In this document: piece by piece, positions 17,576-25,451 of the stretch
Layout of the letters: every line of letters starts with the position of its first letter
Position numbering within the stretch: position 1 is the stretch's first letter
Assembly: GCA_958295975.1 (NCBI GenBank)
Contig: OY282446.1
Location: 496,001-560,000, forward strand
DNA: 64,000 bases
Origin: Tepidiformaceae bacterium
GTDB lineage: Bacteria; Chloroflexota; Dehalococcoidia; Tepidiformales; Tepidiformaceae
Direction of reading: 5' to 3'
Position numbers and translations under genes: made by a program
Notes under the pieces: generated by a model
Seen by the model: only the letters and a program-made list of their open reading frames with translations
Database searches by the model: none
Told to the model about the DNA's origin: nothing

Positions 17576-18399
17576 ACGCGGGTGACGGCGGTGACGCGGA
17601 ACTGGACCGCGCCGGAGGGGGCGGAGACGGTGACCTCGTCGCCCGGGCGGCGTCCCAGCAGCCCCTTGCCCACGGGCGATTCCACCGAAATCTTGCGGTC
17701 GGCAGCGTTGGCCTCGCGCGCGCTCACGAGCACGTAGGCGACCTCGCGCCCGCTGTCGAGGCGCGTCACGCGCACGGTGGAGCCGATGGTGGAGCGGCCG
17801 TCGTCGCGCCCCGCCTCCCCGGCGGTCACGGCGCGGCGCAGGATGGCGGTGATCTCGCGGCGGCGGGTCTCGTTGAAGGCGAGCGCCTCGCGCGCCGCCT
17901 CGAGGGGGGCGTTCTCGCGGAAATCCTTGTCCTCGCGCGCCACCGAGATGGCCTTCACGAGGTCGGGCACGTCCGCCTCCAGCCGCTCCAGGTCGGCGCG
18001 CAGCGCGGCGATGCCCTCGGCGGTCATCTCGATGGGCTCCTCGTTGACGGCGCGGACGGCGCGCCCCCCGCGCGCGGCGGGACGGCGCAGGCGCACGTGC
18101 ACGCCGTGGTTCTTCTCGGCGTAGCCGCGCTTCTTCAGGTACTGGAACCAGGCCTTGAGCGCCTTCACGCGGCGAGGCGCGGCGGGGTCCGAGATCTGGA
18201 TGCTGGCCTCGGCGAAGGACTCGACGCGCGCGCCCGTGACGGCGGCGACGGCGGTGTCGCCGCCCGCGTGCTCGACGTAGCGGCGCACGAAGGGCGACTC
18301 GGTATTGTGGGCCTCGGGGGAGAGCGTGGCGAGGTATTCGCCCAGCGCCTCCTCCAGCGTAATGGCGGGGGCGCTGGCCTCGTCCGGCAGGTCGCTCAT
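17572..18399 (-). CDS. greA: GreA-type transcription elongation factor with an extra N-terminal domain
   Basis: A 275-residue protein, over 100 residues longer than ordinary GreA. Residues about 123-200 form the Gre coiled coil, with the tip motif DKDFREN carrying the acidic residues that reach the RNA polymerase active site. Residues about 205-275 are the FKBP-like C-terminal domain. Residues 13-107 are all-helical and resemble the SAM-like core-binding domain of tyrosine recombinases (LEEALGEYLATL at the start, FVRRYVEH, then VKALKAWFQYLKKRG). A TACGAT box six bases before the ATG supports this long start, so the extension should be real. It rescues backtracked polymerase; the added domain may bind DNA. 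Confidence 0.85.
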   Translation of the reverse strand: MSDLPDEASAPAITLEEALGEYLATLSPEAHNTESPFVRRYVEHAGGDTAVAAVTGARVESFAEASIQISDPAAPRRVKALKAWFQYLKKRGYAEKNHGVHVRLRRPAARGGRAVRAVNEEPIEMTAEGIAALRADLERLEADVPDLVKAISVAREDKDFRENAPLEAAREALAFNETRRREITAILRRAVTAGEAGRDDGRSTIGSTVRVTRLDSGREVAYVLVSAREANAADRKISVESPVGKGLLGRRPGDEVTVSAPSGAVQFRVTAVTRV

Positions 18400-18405
18400 G
18401 CCAGC

Positions 18406-18411
18406 ATCGTA
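18406..18411 (-). promoter_or_regulatory. -10 box of greA, leaderless type
   Basis: On the minus strand TACGAT is six bases before the ATG, with no ribosome-binding site. Confidence 0.5.
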
Positions 18412-18444
18412 CCATCTCCGCCGGAGAGGCGCGCGCCGACGCAC

Positions 18445-19173
18445 ATGCTGGCCTGGGAATCGCTGCCGGAACTCTTCCCCCAATTCCCGCGCCCGGAGCG
18501 CTGGCTGCCGCTGCTGCGCCGCCACGCCGAGCTGCTGGAGGCGTCGCCCGTGCGCACGACGACGGTGACGGGCGCGGCGGCGGTGGCGCGCCACTACGCC
18601 GAATCGCTGGAGGCCTTCCGCCTGGCGGGCGCGCCGCAGGAGGGCGCGGTCGCGGACGTGGGCGCGGGCGGCGGCTTCCCCGGGATCGTCGTCGCCGCCG
18701 TCGCGCCCGCGCTGGAGGTGCATCTGGTGGAGGCGCAGCGGCGGCGCGCGGCGCTGCTGGCCGAGCTGGCGGCGGCGCTGGGGCTGGCGCGCGTGACCGT
18801 GCACGCGCAGCGCGCGGAGGAGGCGGGACGGGGGCCGCTGCGCGACGGCGCGGACCTCGTGCTGGCGCGCGCGCTCGCGCCCCTGCCCGTGTTGCTGGAG
18901 TACTGCGCGCCGCTGGCCGCGCCGGGCGCGCTGGTGGCGGCGGTGAAGGGATCGCGCGGCGAGGAGGAGCTGGCGCGCGCGGACGCCGCCGTGGCCGCCC
19001 TCGCCTGCGAGTTCGCGGGCGCGGCGCCGATGCGCGCGGCCATCGCCCCGCCCATGCGCGTGCTCCGCTTCCGCAAGCTGGGGCCCACGCCCGCGCGCTG
19101 GCCGCGCCGTGCGGGGATGCCCGCGAAGCGCCCCATCGCCGCCCCCCGGGGACGCGCGGGCGGCCTGTGCTAG
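18445..19173 (+). CDS. rsmG: 16S rRNA (guanine527-N7)-methyltransferase
   Basis: A 242-residue RsmG (GidB). The S-adenosylmethionine motif is DVGAGGGFPGIV, the acidic ligand follows in LVEAQRRRAALL, and LVLARALAPLPVLLEY matches the substrate-binding region. A basic C-terminal tail is present. It methylates N7 of G527 in 16S rRNA. GGAGAGG occurs 15 bases before the ATG. It is divergent from greA. Confidence 0.92.
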   Translation: MLAWESLPELFPQFPRPERWLPLLRRHAELLEASPVRTTTVTGAAAVARHYAESLEAFRLAGAPQEGAVADVGAGGGFPGIVVAAVAPALEVHLVEAQRRRAALLAELAAALGLARVTVHAQRAEEAGRGPLRDGADLVLARALAPLPVLLEYCAPLAAPGALVAAVKGSRGEEELARADAAVAALACEFAGAAPMRAAIAPPMRVLRFRKLGPTPARWPRRAGMPAKRPIAAPRGRAGGLC

Positions 19174-19222
19174 GATGTGCGGGCCCGGGCGGAGCGCGCG
19201 GGCGGCGACGGGGGCCCGGCGC

Positions 19223-19882
19223 ATGAACCGACGATTCGCGCGGGAGCGGCTGCGGCCCGCCCTGACGGAGCTGCTCCGGCGGCTACACCTGAATCCGCGG
19301 CTCGTGCTGCAGCGGCTGCTGCGGCTGGCCCGCCTCGACACGGGCGTCTTCGACGAGGTGCGCGACGACGAGCGCGAGCTGGCCCCGGCGCTGATCGTGG
19401 CCGCTGTCTCCTGCCTGCTCGCGGGCTTCGGCGCGTGGATGTACTGGGAGGTGCGCGCGCCCACGCCGGACGACGCCTTCGTCAACGCCTTCCTGCTCGG
19501 CTCCATCTTCCTCGCGGCCATGTACGCGGCCGCCGTCCTCATCGTGTACGTGGTGCTGGTGCAGTTCTTCCGCGTGCCCGTGGACCTGCCGCCGCTGGCG
19601 CGCACGATGGGCTACGCGGCCTCGCCGCTGGCGCTCTCGGCGGGGATGCTGATCCCCGTGCTCCATCCCCTGCTGGCGCTGATGCCGGTGGCGCTGCTGC
19701 TGGTGGCCATGATCTACGCGGCGCAGGCGGCCACGCACGCCGAGCCCGGGCAGGTGGTGGCGGCCTGCCTGATCGGCTTCGGCGTCATGGCGCTGGTGCT
19801 GGGCGTGGTGGCCTACTCCTCCTCCGGGCCGGGCGTGCCCATCGGCGCGGGGCAGTTCGGGCTCTACGGCGACTTCCCCTAG
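19223..19882 (+). CDS. Yip1-like integral membrane protein
   Basis: A 219-residue protein with a basic, helical N-terminus (about 60 residues) and five hydrophobic segments. The pattern (APALIVAAVSCLLAGFGAW, a TM pair, LARTMGYAASPLA, a TM pair) fits the Yip1/DUF1282 membrane family. Role unknown. It lies 49 bases after rsmG; a TAGGAT sequence at the rsmG stop could give it its own promoter. Confidence 0.7.
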   Translation: MNRRFARERLRPALTELLRRLHLNPRLVLQRLLRLARLDTGVFDEVRDDERELAPALIVAAVSCLLAGFGAWMYWEVRAPTPDDAFVNAFLLGSIFLAAMYAAAVLIVYVVLVQFFRVPVDLPPLARTMGYAASPLALSAGMLIPVLHPLLALMPVALLLVAMIYAAQAATHAEPGQVVAACLIGFGVMALVLGVVAYSSSGPGVPIGAGQFGLYGDFP

Positions 19883-19911
19883 ATACCGGGCCGCGTTCGC
19901 GAGGCCTCTGC

Positions 19912-19917
19912 TACGCT
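19912..19917 (+). promoter_or_regulatory. -10 box of the cysteine desulfurase gene, leaderless type
   Basis: TACGCT is followed by eight bases and the GTG start, without a Shine-Dalgarno sequence. Confidence 0.45.
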
Positions 19918-19925
19918 GGAGCGCC

Positions 19926-21101
19926 GTGGTCTACCTCGATCATGCGGCCACCACGCCCCTGCGCGCGGAAGCGCGGGAGGCGATGCTGCCCTTTCTCGGC
20001 GAGCGCTTCGGCAACCCCAGCGGGCTCTACGCCGAGGGGCGGGAGGCGCAGCGGGCGCTGGACGCGGCGCGCGCCGCCACGGCGGAGCGGCTGAACGCGC
20101 GGCCCTCCGAGATCCTGTTCACGAGCGGGGGCACGGAGGCCATCAACACGGCCATGCTCGGCATCGCCTACGCCATGCGGCGGGCGGGCGCGGGCGCGCA
20201 CGTGATCACGACCGCCATCGAGCACCACGCCGGCATCCACGCCGCCCAGCAGCTGGAGGAACTCGGCTTCGAGACGACCACGCTCGGCTGCGACGGCGCG
20301 GGCCGCGTGAGCGTGGACGAATTCGCGCGCGCGCTGCGCCCCGACACCGTGCTGGCCAGCGTGATGCTCGCCAACAACGAGGTGGGAACCATCCAGCCGC
20401 TGGCCGAGCTGGCCGCCATCCTGCGCGAGTACGCCGCCCGCCAGCGCCACCGCGTGATGCTGCACAGCGACGCCGTGCAGGCGCCCGGCTGGATGGCGGT
20501 GGACGCGCGCGCGCTGGGCGTGGACGCGCTCAGCCTCTCCGCGCACAAGTTCGGCGGGCCGAAGGGCAGCGGCGTCCTCTTCCTGCGGCGGGCCACGCCC
20601 TTCCGCCCGCTGCTGCTGGGCGGGGGGCAGGAGATGCAGAAGCGCGCGGGCACGGAGAACGTGGCGGGCATCGCGGGCACGGCGGCGGCGCTGGCGCTGG
20701 CCTGCGAGGGCGTGGCCGAACGGGTCGCGCGCGTGCGCGCCCTGCGCGAGCGGCTGCGCGAGGGCATCCTCGCCGCCGTCCCCGACGCCGCCGTCAATGG
20801 CTGCCGCACGCACTGCCTGCCCAACAACCTCAACGTGTCCTTCGACGGCATCGAGAGCGACGATCTGGTGGCGCGGCTGGACGCGCGCGGCATCGCGGCC
20901 AGCACGGGCAGCGCCTGCTCGAACGCCATGTGGGAGCCCTCGCACGTGCTGCTGGCCATGGGCGTGCCCATCCGCCGCGCCGCCGGCAGCGTGCGCTTCA
21001 GCCTGGGCGAGGGCACCGACGGGGCCGACGTCGAGGCCGTGCTGGCGGCGCTGCCCGGGGAAGTCGAGCGCGCCCGCCGCGCCGTCGCGGCCGCCCGCTA
21101 G
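19926..21101 (+). CDS. Cysteine desulfurase (NifS/IscS family)
   Basis: A 391-residue PLP enzyme. YLDHAATTPLR opens the protein, SAHKFGGPKGSG carries the PLP lysine (about Lys208), and STGSACSN holds the persulfide cysteine (about Cys331) in the flexible loop. It supplies sulfur for Fe-S clusters and for tRNA or cofactor thiolation. GTG start without ribosome-binding site but with a TACGCT box eight bases upstream. No iscU follows; instead a convergent small gene shares the stop region. Confidence 0.93.
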   Translation: MVYLDHAATTPLRAEAREAMLPFLGERFGNPSGLYAEGREAQRALDAARAATAERLNARPSEILFTSGGTEAINTAMLGIAYAMRRAGAGAHVITTAIEHHAGIHAAQQLEELGFETTTLGCDGAGRVSVDEFARALRPDTVLASVMLANNEVGTIQPLAELAAILREYAARQRHRVMLHSDAVQAPGWMAVDARALGVDALSLSAHKFGGPKGSGVLFLRRATPFRPLLLGGGQEMQKRAGTENVAGIAGTAAALALACEGVAERVARVRALRERLREGILAAVPDAAVNGCRTHCLPNNLNVSFDGIESDDLVARLDARGIAASTGSACSNAMWEPSHVLLAMGVPIRRAAGSVRFSLGEGTDGADVEAVLAALPGEVERARRAVAAAR

Positions 21102-21436
21102 CGCCGATCGCCGCGCAGGGCCCGCTCGGCGGCGTCCACGGCGGCGGCCGCGTCGGCGTCGTGCGCCTCGCGCCGCAGGACGGCGCAGTGGCGACAGCTG
21201 CCGCCCGCGCCCGCGAGCCGCAGGAAGAGGTGCAGATCGTGCCGCCCGCACGAGGGCTCGTCCGGCGCGGGCGGGCGCTCCCGCGGCGCCTCGCCCGGCG
21301 GGAAGGAGCGCGCATTCGACGCCTTCGCATCGACGACCCGCGCCCGCTCCCCCAGCCGCATGGCCACGTACTGGCGCAGGAGCAGCCAGAAGAGGGCCAG
21401 CAGCCCGGGCAGCAGCAGGAGCAGCAGCAAGCGCAT
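21098..21436 (-). CDS. Small membrane-anchored protein with a CxxC pair
   Basis: A 112-residue protein with one strongly hydrophobic N-terminal segment (residues 2-20), then a polar domain containing CGRHDLHLFLRL and later SCRHCAVLRR. These Cys and His residues could form a metal site or a redox pair. The ATG is six bases after a TACCAT box. The stop overlaps the cysteine desulfurase stop. Family not recognised. Confidence 0.6.
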   Translation of the reverse strand: MRLLLLLLLPGLLALFWLLLRQYVAMRLGERARVVDAKASNARSFPPGEAPRERPPAPDEPSCGRHDLHLFLRLAGAGGSCRHCAVLRREAHDADAAAAVDAAERALRGDRR

Positions 21437-21442
21437 GCCGCC

Positions 21443-21448
21443 ATGGTA
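21443..21448 (-). promoter_or_regulatory. -10 box of the small membrane gene, leaderless type
   Basis: On the minus strand TACCAT is six bases before the ATG. Confidence 0.45.
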
Positions 21449-21499
21449 GCGCGTGCACGGGGATGCGCGCGCGCGACGCGGTTCGCCAGCAGTCGTACC

Positions 21500-21586
21500 C
21501 TAGCGGTAGGGCGGCGCGTAGAGCAGGCCGCCTTCCGTGTGGAGGGCGTTCGGCGTCCCCTCGCGGGCGATGCCGATCGCCAGCAT
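21500..21586 (-). pseudogene. Orphan 3' fragment of an amino-acid ABC transporter binding-protein gene
   Basis: The minus strand encodes 28 codons ending in GGLLYAPPYR and a TAG stop. This matches the last residues of the three intact binding proteins at 48243-51577, which all end in LYAPPYR after an NAL segment. The rest of the gene is absent: the ribD stop begins 10 bases upstream. It therefore looks like a relic left by recombination or deletion. It could be translated from its own ATG, but a functional peptide is unlikely. Confidence 0.8.
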
Positions 21587-21596
21587 ACCCCCGTGC

Positions 21597-22712
21597 CTAC
21601 GGCAGCTCCGGCGACCACGCGCCCGCGTAGCCGCGCACGAGCACGTCCTCGCCGAGCCGCTCGATGGCCACGTCGCGCAGACGCATGGCGTCCGCCGCGC
21701 GCGTCACGCTGAGCGCGCCCGCCGCCGCCACGCCGTCGCCGCCGATGATGGCGGGCGCGAGGAAGGCCCGGACCTCGTCCACGTGCCCCCCGGCGAGGAG
21801 CGAGCCGAGCAGCGCGCCGCCCCCTTCCGCCCACACGGAGAGCACGCCGCGCGCGGCCAGCGCCGCCAGCAGCTGGTCGAGGTTCAGCCCCCCGCCGTCG
21901 CGCTCGCACTCGATCACGCGCGCCCCCGTGGCCGCGATGGCCCCCTTCCAGCCCGCGCCGGCCTCGCGCGCGGTGGCCACGAGCGCGCGCCCGGGCTCGC
22001 GGAAAATGCGCGCCGTGGGGGGGATGCGCCCGCGCCCGTCGAGCGCCACGCGCAGGGGCTGGCGCTCCGCGATGCGCCCGCCGGGCCGCGCCGTCAGCGC
22101 CGGGTCGTCGGCCAGCACCGTGCCGCTGCCCACCAGCACGGCGTCCACCCACGCGCGCTCCTGATGCGCCCGTTCGCGCGCGGCCTCGCCCGTGATCCAG
22201 CGCGAGTCGCCGCCCGCCGCCGCGATGCGCCCGTCGAGGCTGGCCGCGAACTTGGCGATAACGTACGGTCGCCCCGTGGCGCGCTGCTTCAGGTAGGGGC
22301 GCAGCAGGTCCGCCGCCTCCGCCGCGCCGTCGCCGACCTCCACGGCCACGCCCGCCTCGCGCAGGATGGCCGCGCCCCGCCCCCGCACGCGCGGCTCGGC
22401 GTCGGGCAGGGCCGCGACCACGCGCGCCACGCCCGCCGCCGCGATGGCCTCCGCGCAGGGCCGCGTGCGCTTGCCCGCGAAGGGCGCGCAGGGTTCGAGC
22501 GTGACGTAGAGCGTGGCGCCCATCGCGCGGTCGCCCGCCGCCGCCAGCGCGCGCGCCTCCGCGTGGGGGCCGCCGTCGGGGGCGGTCGCGCCCTCGCCCA
22601 CGATCTTCCCGCCGCGCACGAGCACGGCCCCGACCCAGGGATTGGGGCTGGCGCGTCCGCGCGCCGCCAGCGCCGCCACCAGCGCCCGCCGCATGAAGGG
22701 GGATGCCGCCAT
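21597..22712 (-). CDS. ribD: Bifunctional riboflavin deaminase/reductase
   Basis: A 371-residue RibD. The N-terminal zinc deaminase has PNPWVGAV, HAE and PC-x8-C (PCAPFAGKRTRPC). The C-terminal reductase begins near FAASLDGRIAA, with the SRWITGEAARERAHQ segment and an EGGGALLGSLL segment. It performs the second and third steps of riboflavin synthesis. Start set at 22712, preceded by AGGATGG. The further upstream ATG at 22751 lies inside the TATCAT promoter box and would add 13 residues of poor quality. No other rib genes are nearby. Confidence 0.92.
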   Translation of the reverse strand: MAASPFMRRALVAALAARGRASPNPWVGAVLVRGGKIVGEGATAPDGGPHAEARALAAAGDRAMGATLYVTLEPCAPFAGKRTRPCAEAIAAAGVARVVAALPDAEPRVRGRGAAILREAGVAVEVGDGAAEAADLLRPYLKQRATGRPYVIAKFAASLDGRIAAAGGDSRWITGEAARERAHQERAWVDAVLVGSGTVLADDPALTARPGGRIAERQPLRVALDGRGRIPPTARIFREPGRALVATAREAGAGWKGAIAATGARVIECERDGGGLNLDQLLAALAARGVLSVWAEGGGALLGSLLAGGHVDEVRAFLAPAIIGGDGVAAAGALSVTRAADAMRLRDVAIERLGEDVLVRGYAGAWSPELP

Positions 22713-22749
22713 GCCGCCATCCTGTCCGCCCGTGGGCCGCGACCGGCCC

Positions 22750-22759
22750 ATGATACACT
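22750..22759. promoter_or_regulatory. Divergent overlapping -10 boxes of ribD and tRNA-Arg
   Basis: The minus-strand box TATCAT (complement of 22750-22755) and the plus-strand box TACACT (22754-22759) share two bases. The first serves ribD, giving a leader of about 30 bases; the second lies eight bases before the mature tRNA 5' end. Confidence 0.6.
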
Positions 22760-22767
22760 GCCAGCGG

Positions 22768-22843
22768 GCCTCCGTAGCTCAATGGAGAGAGCGCCTGGCT
22801 TCGGACCAGGAGGTTGTGGGTTCGACTCCTGCCGGGGGCGCCA
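22768..22843 (+). tRNA. tRNA-Arg (anticodon UCG)
   Basis: A 76-base cloverleaf. The 7-bp acceptor stem pairs GCCTCCG with CGGGGGC (one G-U pair). The D arm is present, the anticodon stem CCTGG/CCAGG encloses the loop CTTCGGA, giving anticodon TCG, and the T loop is TTCGACT. Discriminator G and a genomically encoded CCA follow. It reads CGA and probably other CGN codons. Confidence 0.97.
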
Positions 22844-22852
22844 GCCTCCGCC

Positions 22853-22858
22853 TACAAT
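22853..22858 (+). promoter_or_regulatory. -10 box of cofD, leaderless type
   Basis: TACAAT is followed by six bases and the GTG start. It begins ten bases after the tRNA CCA end. Confidence 0.6.
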
Positions 22859-22864
22859 GGACCC

Positions 22865-23791
22865 GTGACGCCCGCCTTCACCGTGCTCGCCGGCGGCGTC
22901 GGGGCCGCCCGCTTCCTGCAGGGCCTCGTGCGCGTGGCCGACCCCGCCGCCGTGACCGTCGTCTCCAACGTGGCCGACGACGTGGAGATGTTCGGGCTGC
23001 ACGTGTCCCCCGACGTCGACATCGTCATCTACTCCCTCGCGGGCGTGGTCAACCCCGAAACGGGCTGGGGCCTCGCGGGCGACAGCTTCGCCGTGGCCGA
23101 CGCCCTGCGCCGCTTCGGCTACGACCGCTGGTTCAACCTCGGCGACCGCGACCTCGCCACCGCCGTGCACCGCACGCGCCTCCTGCGCGAAGGCCGCCCC
23201 ATGCACGAGGTCGTGGCCGAACTGGCGCGCGCCTTCGGCGTGGGCGCGACCATCCTGCCCGCCGCCGACGGGCGCGTCGCCACCTTCGTGCTGACGGCGG
23301 ACGGCGAGCTCGCCTTCCAGGACTACATGGTGCGCCTCGCCGCGGAACCGGAGGTCACGGGCCTGCGCTTCGCGGGCGCGGAGGAGGCCGTCCCCGCCCC
23401 CGGCGCGCTCGACGCCATCCGCGACGCGGAGCGGCTCGTGATCGCGCCCAGCAACCCCTTCCTCAGCATCGGCCCCATCCTCGCCGTGCCCGGCCTGCGC
23501 GAGGCCGTGGCCGCGAGCCGCGCCCGCCGCATCGCCGTCAGCCCCATCGTCGGCGGCGAGGCCGTGAAGGGCCCGGCGGCGCGGATGCTGGCCAGCCTCG
23601 GCCACGAGGTCTCCGCCGCGGGCGTGGCCGCCATCTACCGCGGCCTCATCGACGTCATGGTCATCGACGAGCGCGACCGCGCGCTCGCGCCGCGCATCGA
23701 GGCGCTGGGCCTCGCCTGCGCCGTGACGGACACCATGATGACCAGCCCCGAACGCAAGGCCGCGCTGGCGGAGTTCGTGGCGGGCCTCTGA
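22865..23791 (+). CDS. cofD: 2-phospho-L-lactate (or phosphoenolpyruvate) transferase
   Basis: A 308-residue CofD, which joins the activated C3 acid to the deazaflavin Fo in coenzyme F420 synthesis. Signature elements are LAGGVGAARFLQGL at the N-terminus, SNVADDVEMFGLHVSPDVDIVIY, GDRDLATAVHRT and SPIVGGEAVKGPAARML. The GTG start is placed by the TACAAT box six bases upstream. No cofC, cofE or cofGH lies in the window, so the pathway is scattered. Its presence implies F420-dependent enzymes in this organism. Confidence 0.95.
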   Translation: MTPAFTVLAGGVGAARFLQGLVRVADPAAVTVVSNVADDVEMFGLHVSPDVDIVIYSLAGVVNPETGWGLAGDSFAVADALRRFGYDRWFNLGDRDLATAVHRTRLLREGRPMHEVVAELARAFGVGATILPAADGRVATFVLTADGELAFQDYMVRLAAEPEVTGLRFAGAEEAVPAPGALDAIRDAERLVIAPSNPFLSIGPILAVPGLREAVAASRARRIAVSPIVGGEAVKGPAARMLASLGHEVSAAGVAAIYRGLIDVMVIDERDRALAPRIEALGLACAVTDTMMTSPERKAALAEFVAGL

Positions 23792-23877
23792 CGCCGTCGC
23801 GGTCCTGCGCGCGCGGCGGGGGCGAATTCCGCGCGGCGGGGCGGTAAGATGCGCCCACCAGGCGAAGGAGCCTCCCC

Positions 23878-24969
23878 ATGCCCACCCCCTCCCGCGTCGT
23901 CGTCTGCCCCGCCGAACCCGGCCCCCTCCGCATCGACGAGATCGCGCTGCCCGACCCCGGCCCCCACCAGGTCGTCGTGCAGCAGTTCGCCAGCGGCATC
24001 TGCCACTCGCAGCTGCACCAGATGCACGGCCCGCGCGCGATGCCCCAGCTGCTCGGCCACGAATCGACGGGCACGGTCGTGGCCGCCGGTTCGGAGGTGA
24101 GCCACGTGCGCGAGGGCGACCGCGTGATGGTCACGTGGGTGCCGCGCCGCCCCGACCTCGGCCGCCGCCCCAATCCCGTCGCGCTCGAACTGGCCGACGG
24201 CTCGACCGCCGTCTCGCAGGGCGTCTTCACCTGGGCCGACAACACCATCGCCGACGAGCAGTTCATCGTGCCCATGCCCGACGACGTGGCCACCGACGTG
24301 ACCGCCATCATCGGCTGCGCGGTCATGACCGGCGCGGGCGCCGCCTACCACACCGCGGGCGTGCAGCAGGGCGACAGCGTGGCCGTCTTCGGCGTGGGCG
24401 GCGTGGGCCTCTCCGCCATCGTCGCCGCCGCCGTCATCGGCGCGGACCCCATCATCGCCGTGGACCTCAGCGACGAGAAGCTGGAGTTCGCCAAACGCTT
24501 CGGGGCCACCATCGGCGTCAACGCTTCCGACGGCGACGCCGTCGAGCAGGTCCGCGCGCTCACCACGAAGGAGGGCGAACTCACCTTCATCGGCACCCCC
24601 GTGGCGGGCGTGGACTACGCCTTCGACTGCATCGGCCTGAAGCAGACGATGGAGCAGATCCTGCCCGCCGCGCGTCCGGGCGTGCTGGGCGTGCGCACGG
24701 GCGGCACCGCCGTGCTCGTGGGCGTGCCCGCCGCCAACGTCGAGCTGGACGCGCGCGACCTGCTCATCACGGAGAAGAAGTACATCGGCAGCATCGGCGG
24801 CTCCTGCAGCCCCGAGCGCGACTTCCCCATGTTCATCCGCTGGTACAAGGAGGGCGACCTCGACCTCGACGCGATGGTGACGGCGCGCTACGAGCTGGAC
24901 GCCATCAACGAGGCCACGGACGCGCTCACGGCGGGTCAGATTTCGGGCCGCTCCATCATCCAGCTGTAG
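23878..24969 (+). CDS. Zinc-type medium-chain dehydrogenase
   Basis: A 363-residue MDR superfamily enzyme. Catalytic zinc ligands are seen in GICHSQ, the GHE box and the GCAVMTG segment. The cofactor motif is GVGGVGLSAI followed by an acidic VDLSDEK, indicating NAD(H). The lobe that normally binds the structural zinc lacks its four cysteines. It is of the same broad type as class III-like and NDMA-dependent alcohol dehydrogenases. GAAGGAG precedes the ATG. Substrate unknown; alcohols are likely. Confidence 0.9.
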   Translation: MPTPSRVVVCPAEPGPLRIDEIALPDPGPHQVVVQQFASGICHSQLHQMHGPRAMPQLLGHESTGTVVAAGSEVSHVREGDRVMVTWVPRRPDLGRRPNPVALELADGSTAVSQGVFTWADNTIADEQFIVPMPDDVATDVTAIIGCAVMTGAGAAYHTAGVQQGDSVAVFGVGGVGLSAIVAAAVIGADPIIAVDLSDEKLEFAKRFGATIGVNASDGDAVEQVRALTTKEGELTFIGTPVAGVDYAFDCIGLKQTMEQILPAARPGVLGVRTGGTAVLVGVPAANVELDARDLLITEKKYIGSIGGSCSPERDFPMFIRWYKEGDLDLDAMVTARYELDAINEATDALTAGQISGRSIIQL

Positions 24970-24980
24970 GACGGCGGCGA

Positions 24981-25409
24981 TCAGGGCGCCAGCCGCGCGC
25001 GCACTTCCGCCGCCAGCGAGTCCAGCGTGGCGCGCGGGGACGGGCGTGGCGGCGTCCCGCCGTAGACGCGGAAGAGGCCGTCGCCGGCGCGGCGCGGCAT
25101 CACGTGCAGGTGCAGGTGGAAGACCTCCTGTCCGGCGGCGGCGCCCGTCGATTGCCAGACGTTGAGGCCGTCCGGCGCGAAGGCGTCCGCCACCGCCCGC
25201 GCGACGCGCGCCACGCCCGCCATCAGCGCCGCGCCGGTGGCGTCGTCGAGCCCGAGCAGGTCGGGCACGTGCGCGCGCGGGATCACGAGCGCGTGCCCCG
25301 CGTGCGGCTGGCGCAGGTCCATGAAGGCGAGCGCGCGCGCATCCTCCCAGACGACGCTGGCCGGTTCGCGGCCCGCGGCGATGGCGCAGAAGGGGCACGG
25401 CGCGGCCAT
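24981..25409 (-). CDS. HIT-family hydrolase
   Basis: A 142-residue histidine-triad protein. CPFCAIA at the N-terminus forms part of the zinc site of the bacterial branch, and the catalytic triad is HLHLHV near residue 105. Such proteins hydrolyse nucleoside phosphoramidates or dinucleoside polyphosphates. The ATG at 25409 is the usual start, seven bases after a GAGACT box. The antisense extension to 27542 is not coding. Confidence 0.93.
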   Translation of the reverse strand: MAAPCPFCAIAAGREPASVVWEDARALAFMDLRQPHAGHALVIPRAHVPDLLGLDDATGAALMAGVARVARAVADAFAPDGLNVWQSTGAAAGQEVFHLHLHVMPRRAGDGLFRVYGGTPPRPSPRATLDSLAAEVRARLAP

Positions 25410-25451
25410 GCCGCCCAGTCTCGCACGGGGGCCGCGTATCCTCGCGCGCGC

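Noticed and set aside
22712-22751. Longer ribD start at ATG 22751
   Set aside because: This ATG lies within the TATCAT promoter box, and the extra 13 residues do not resemble RibD. The ATG at 22712 has a ribosome-binding site.
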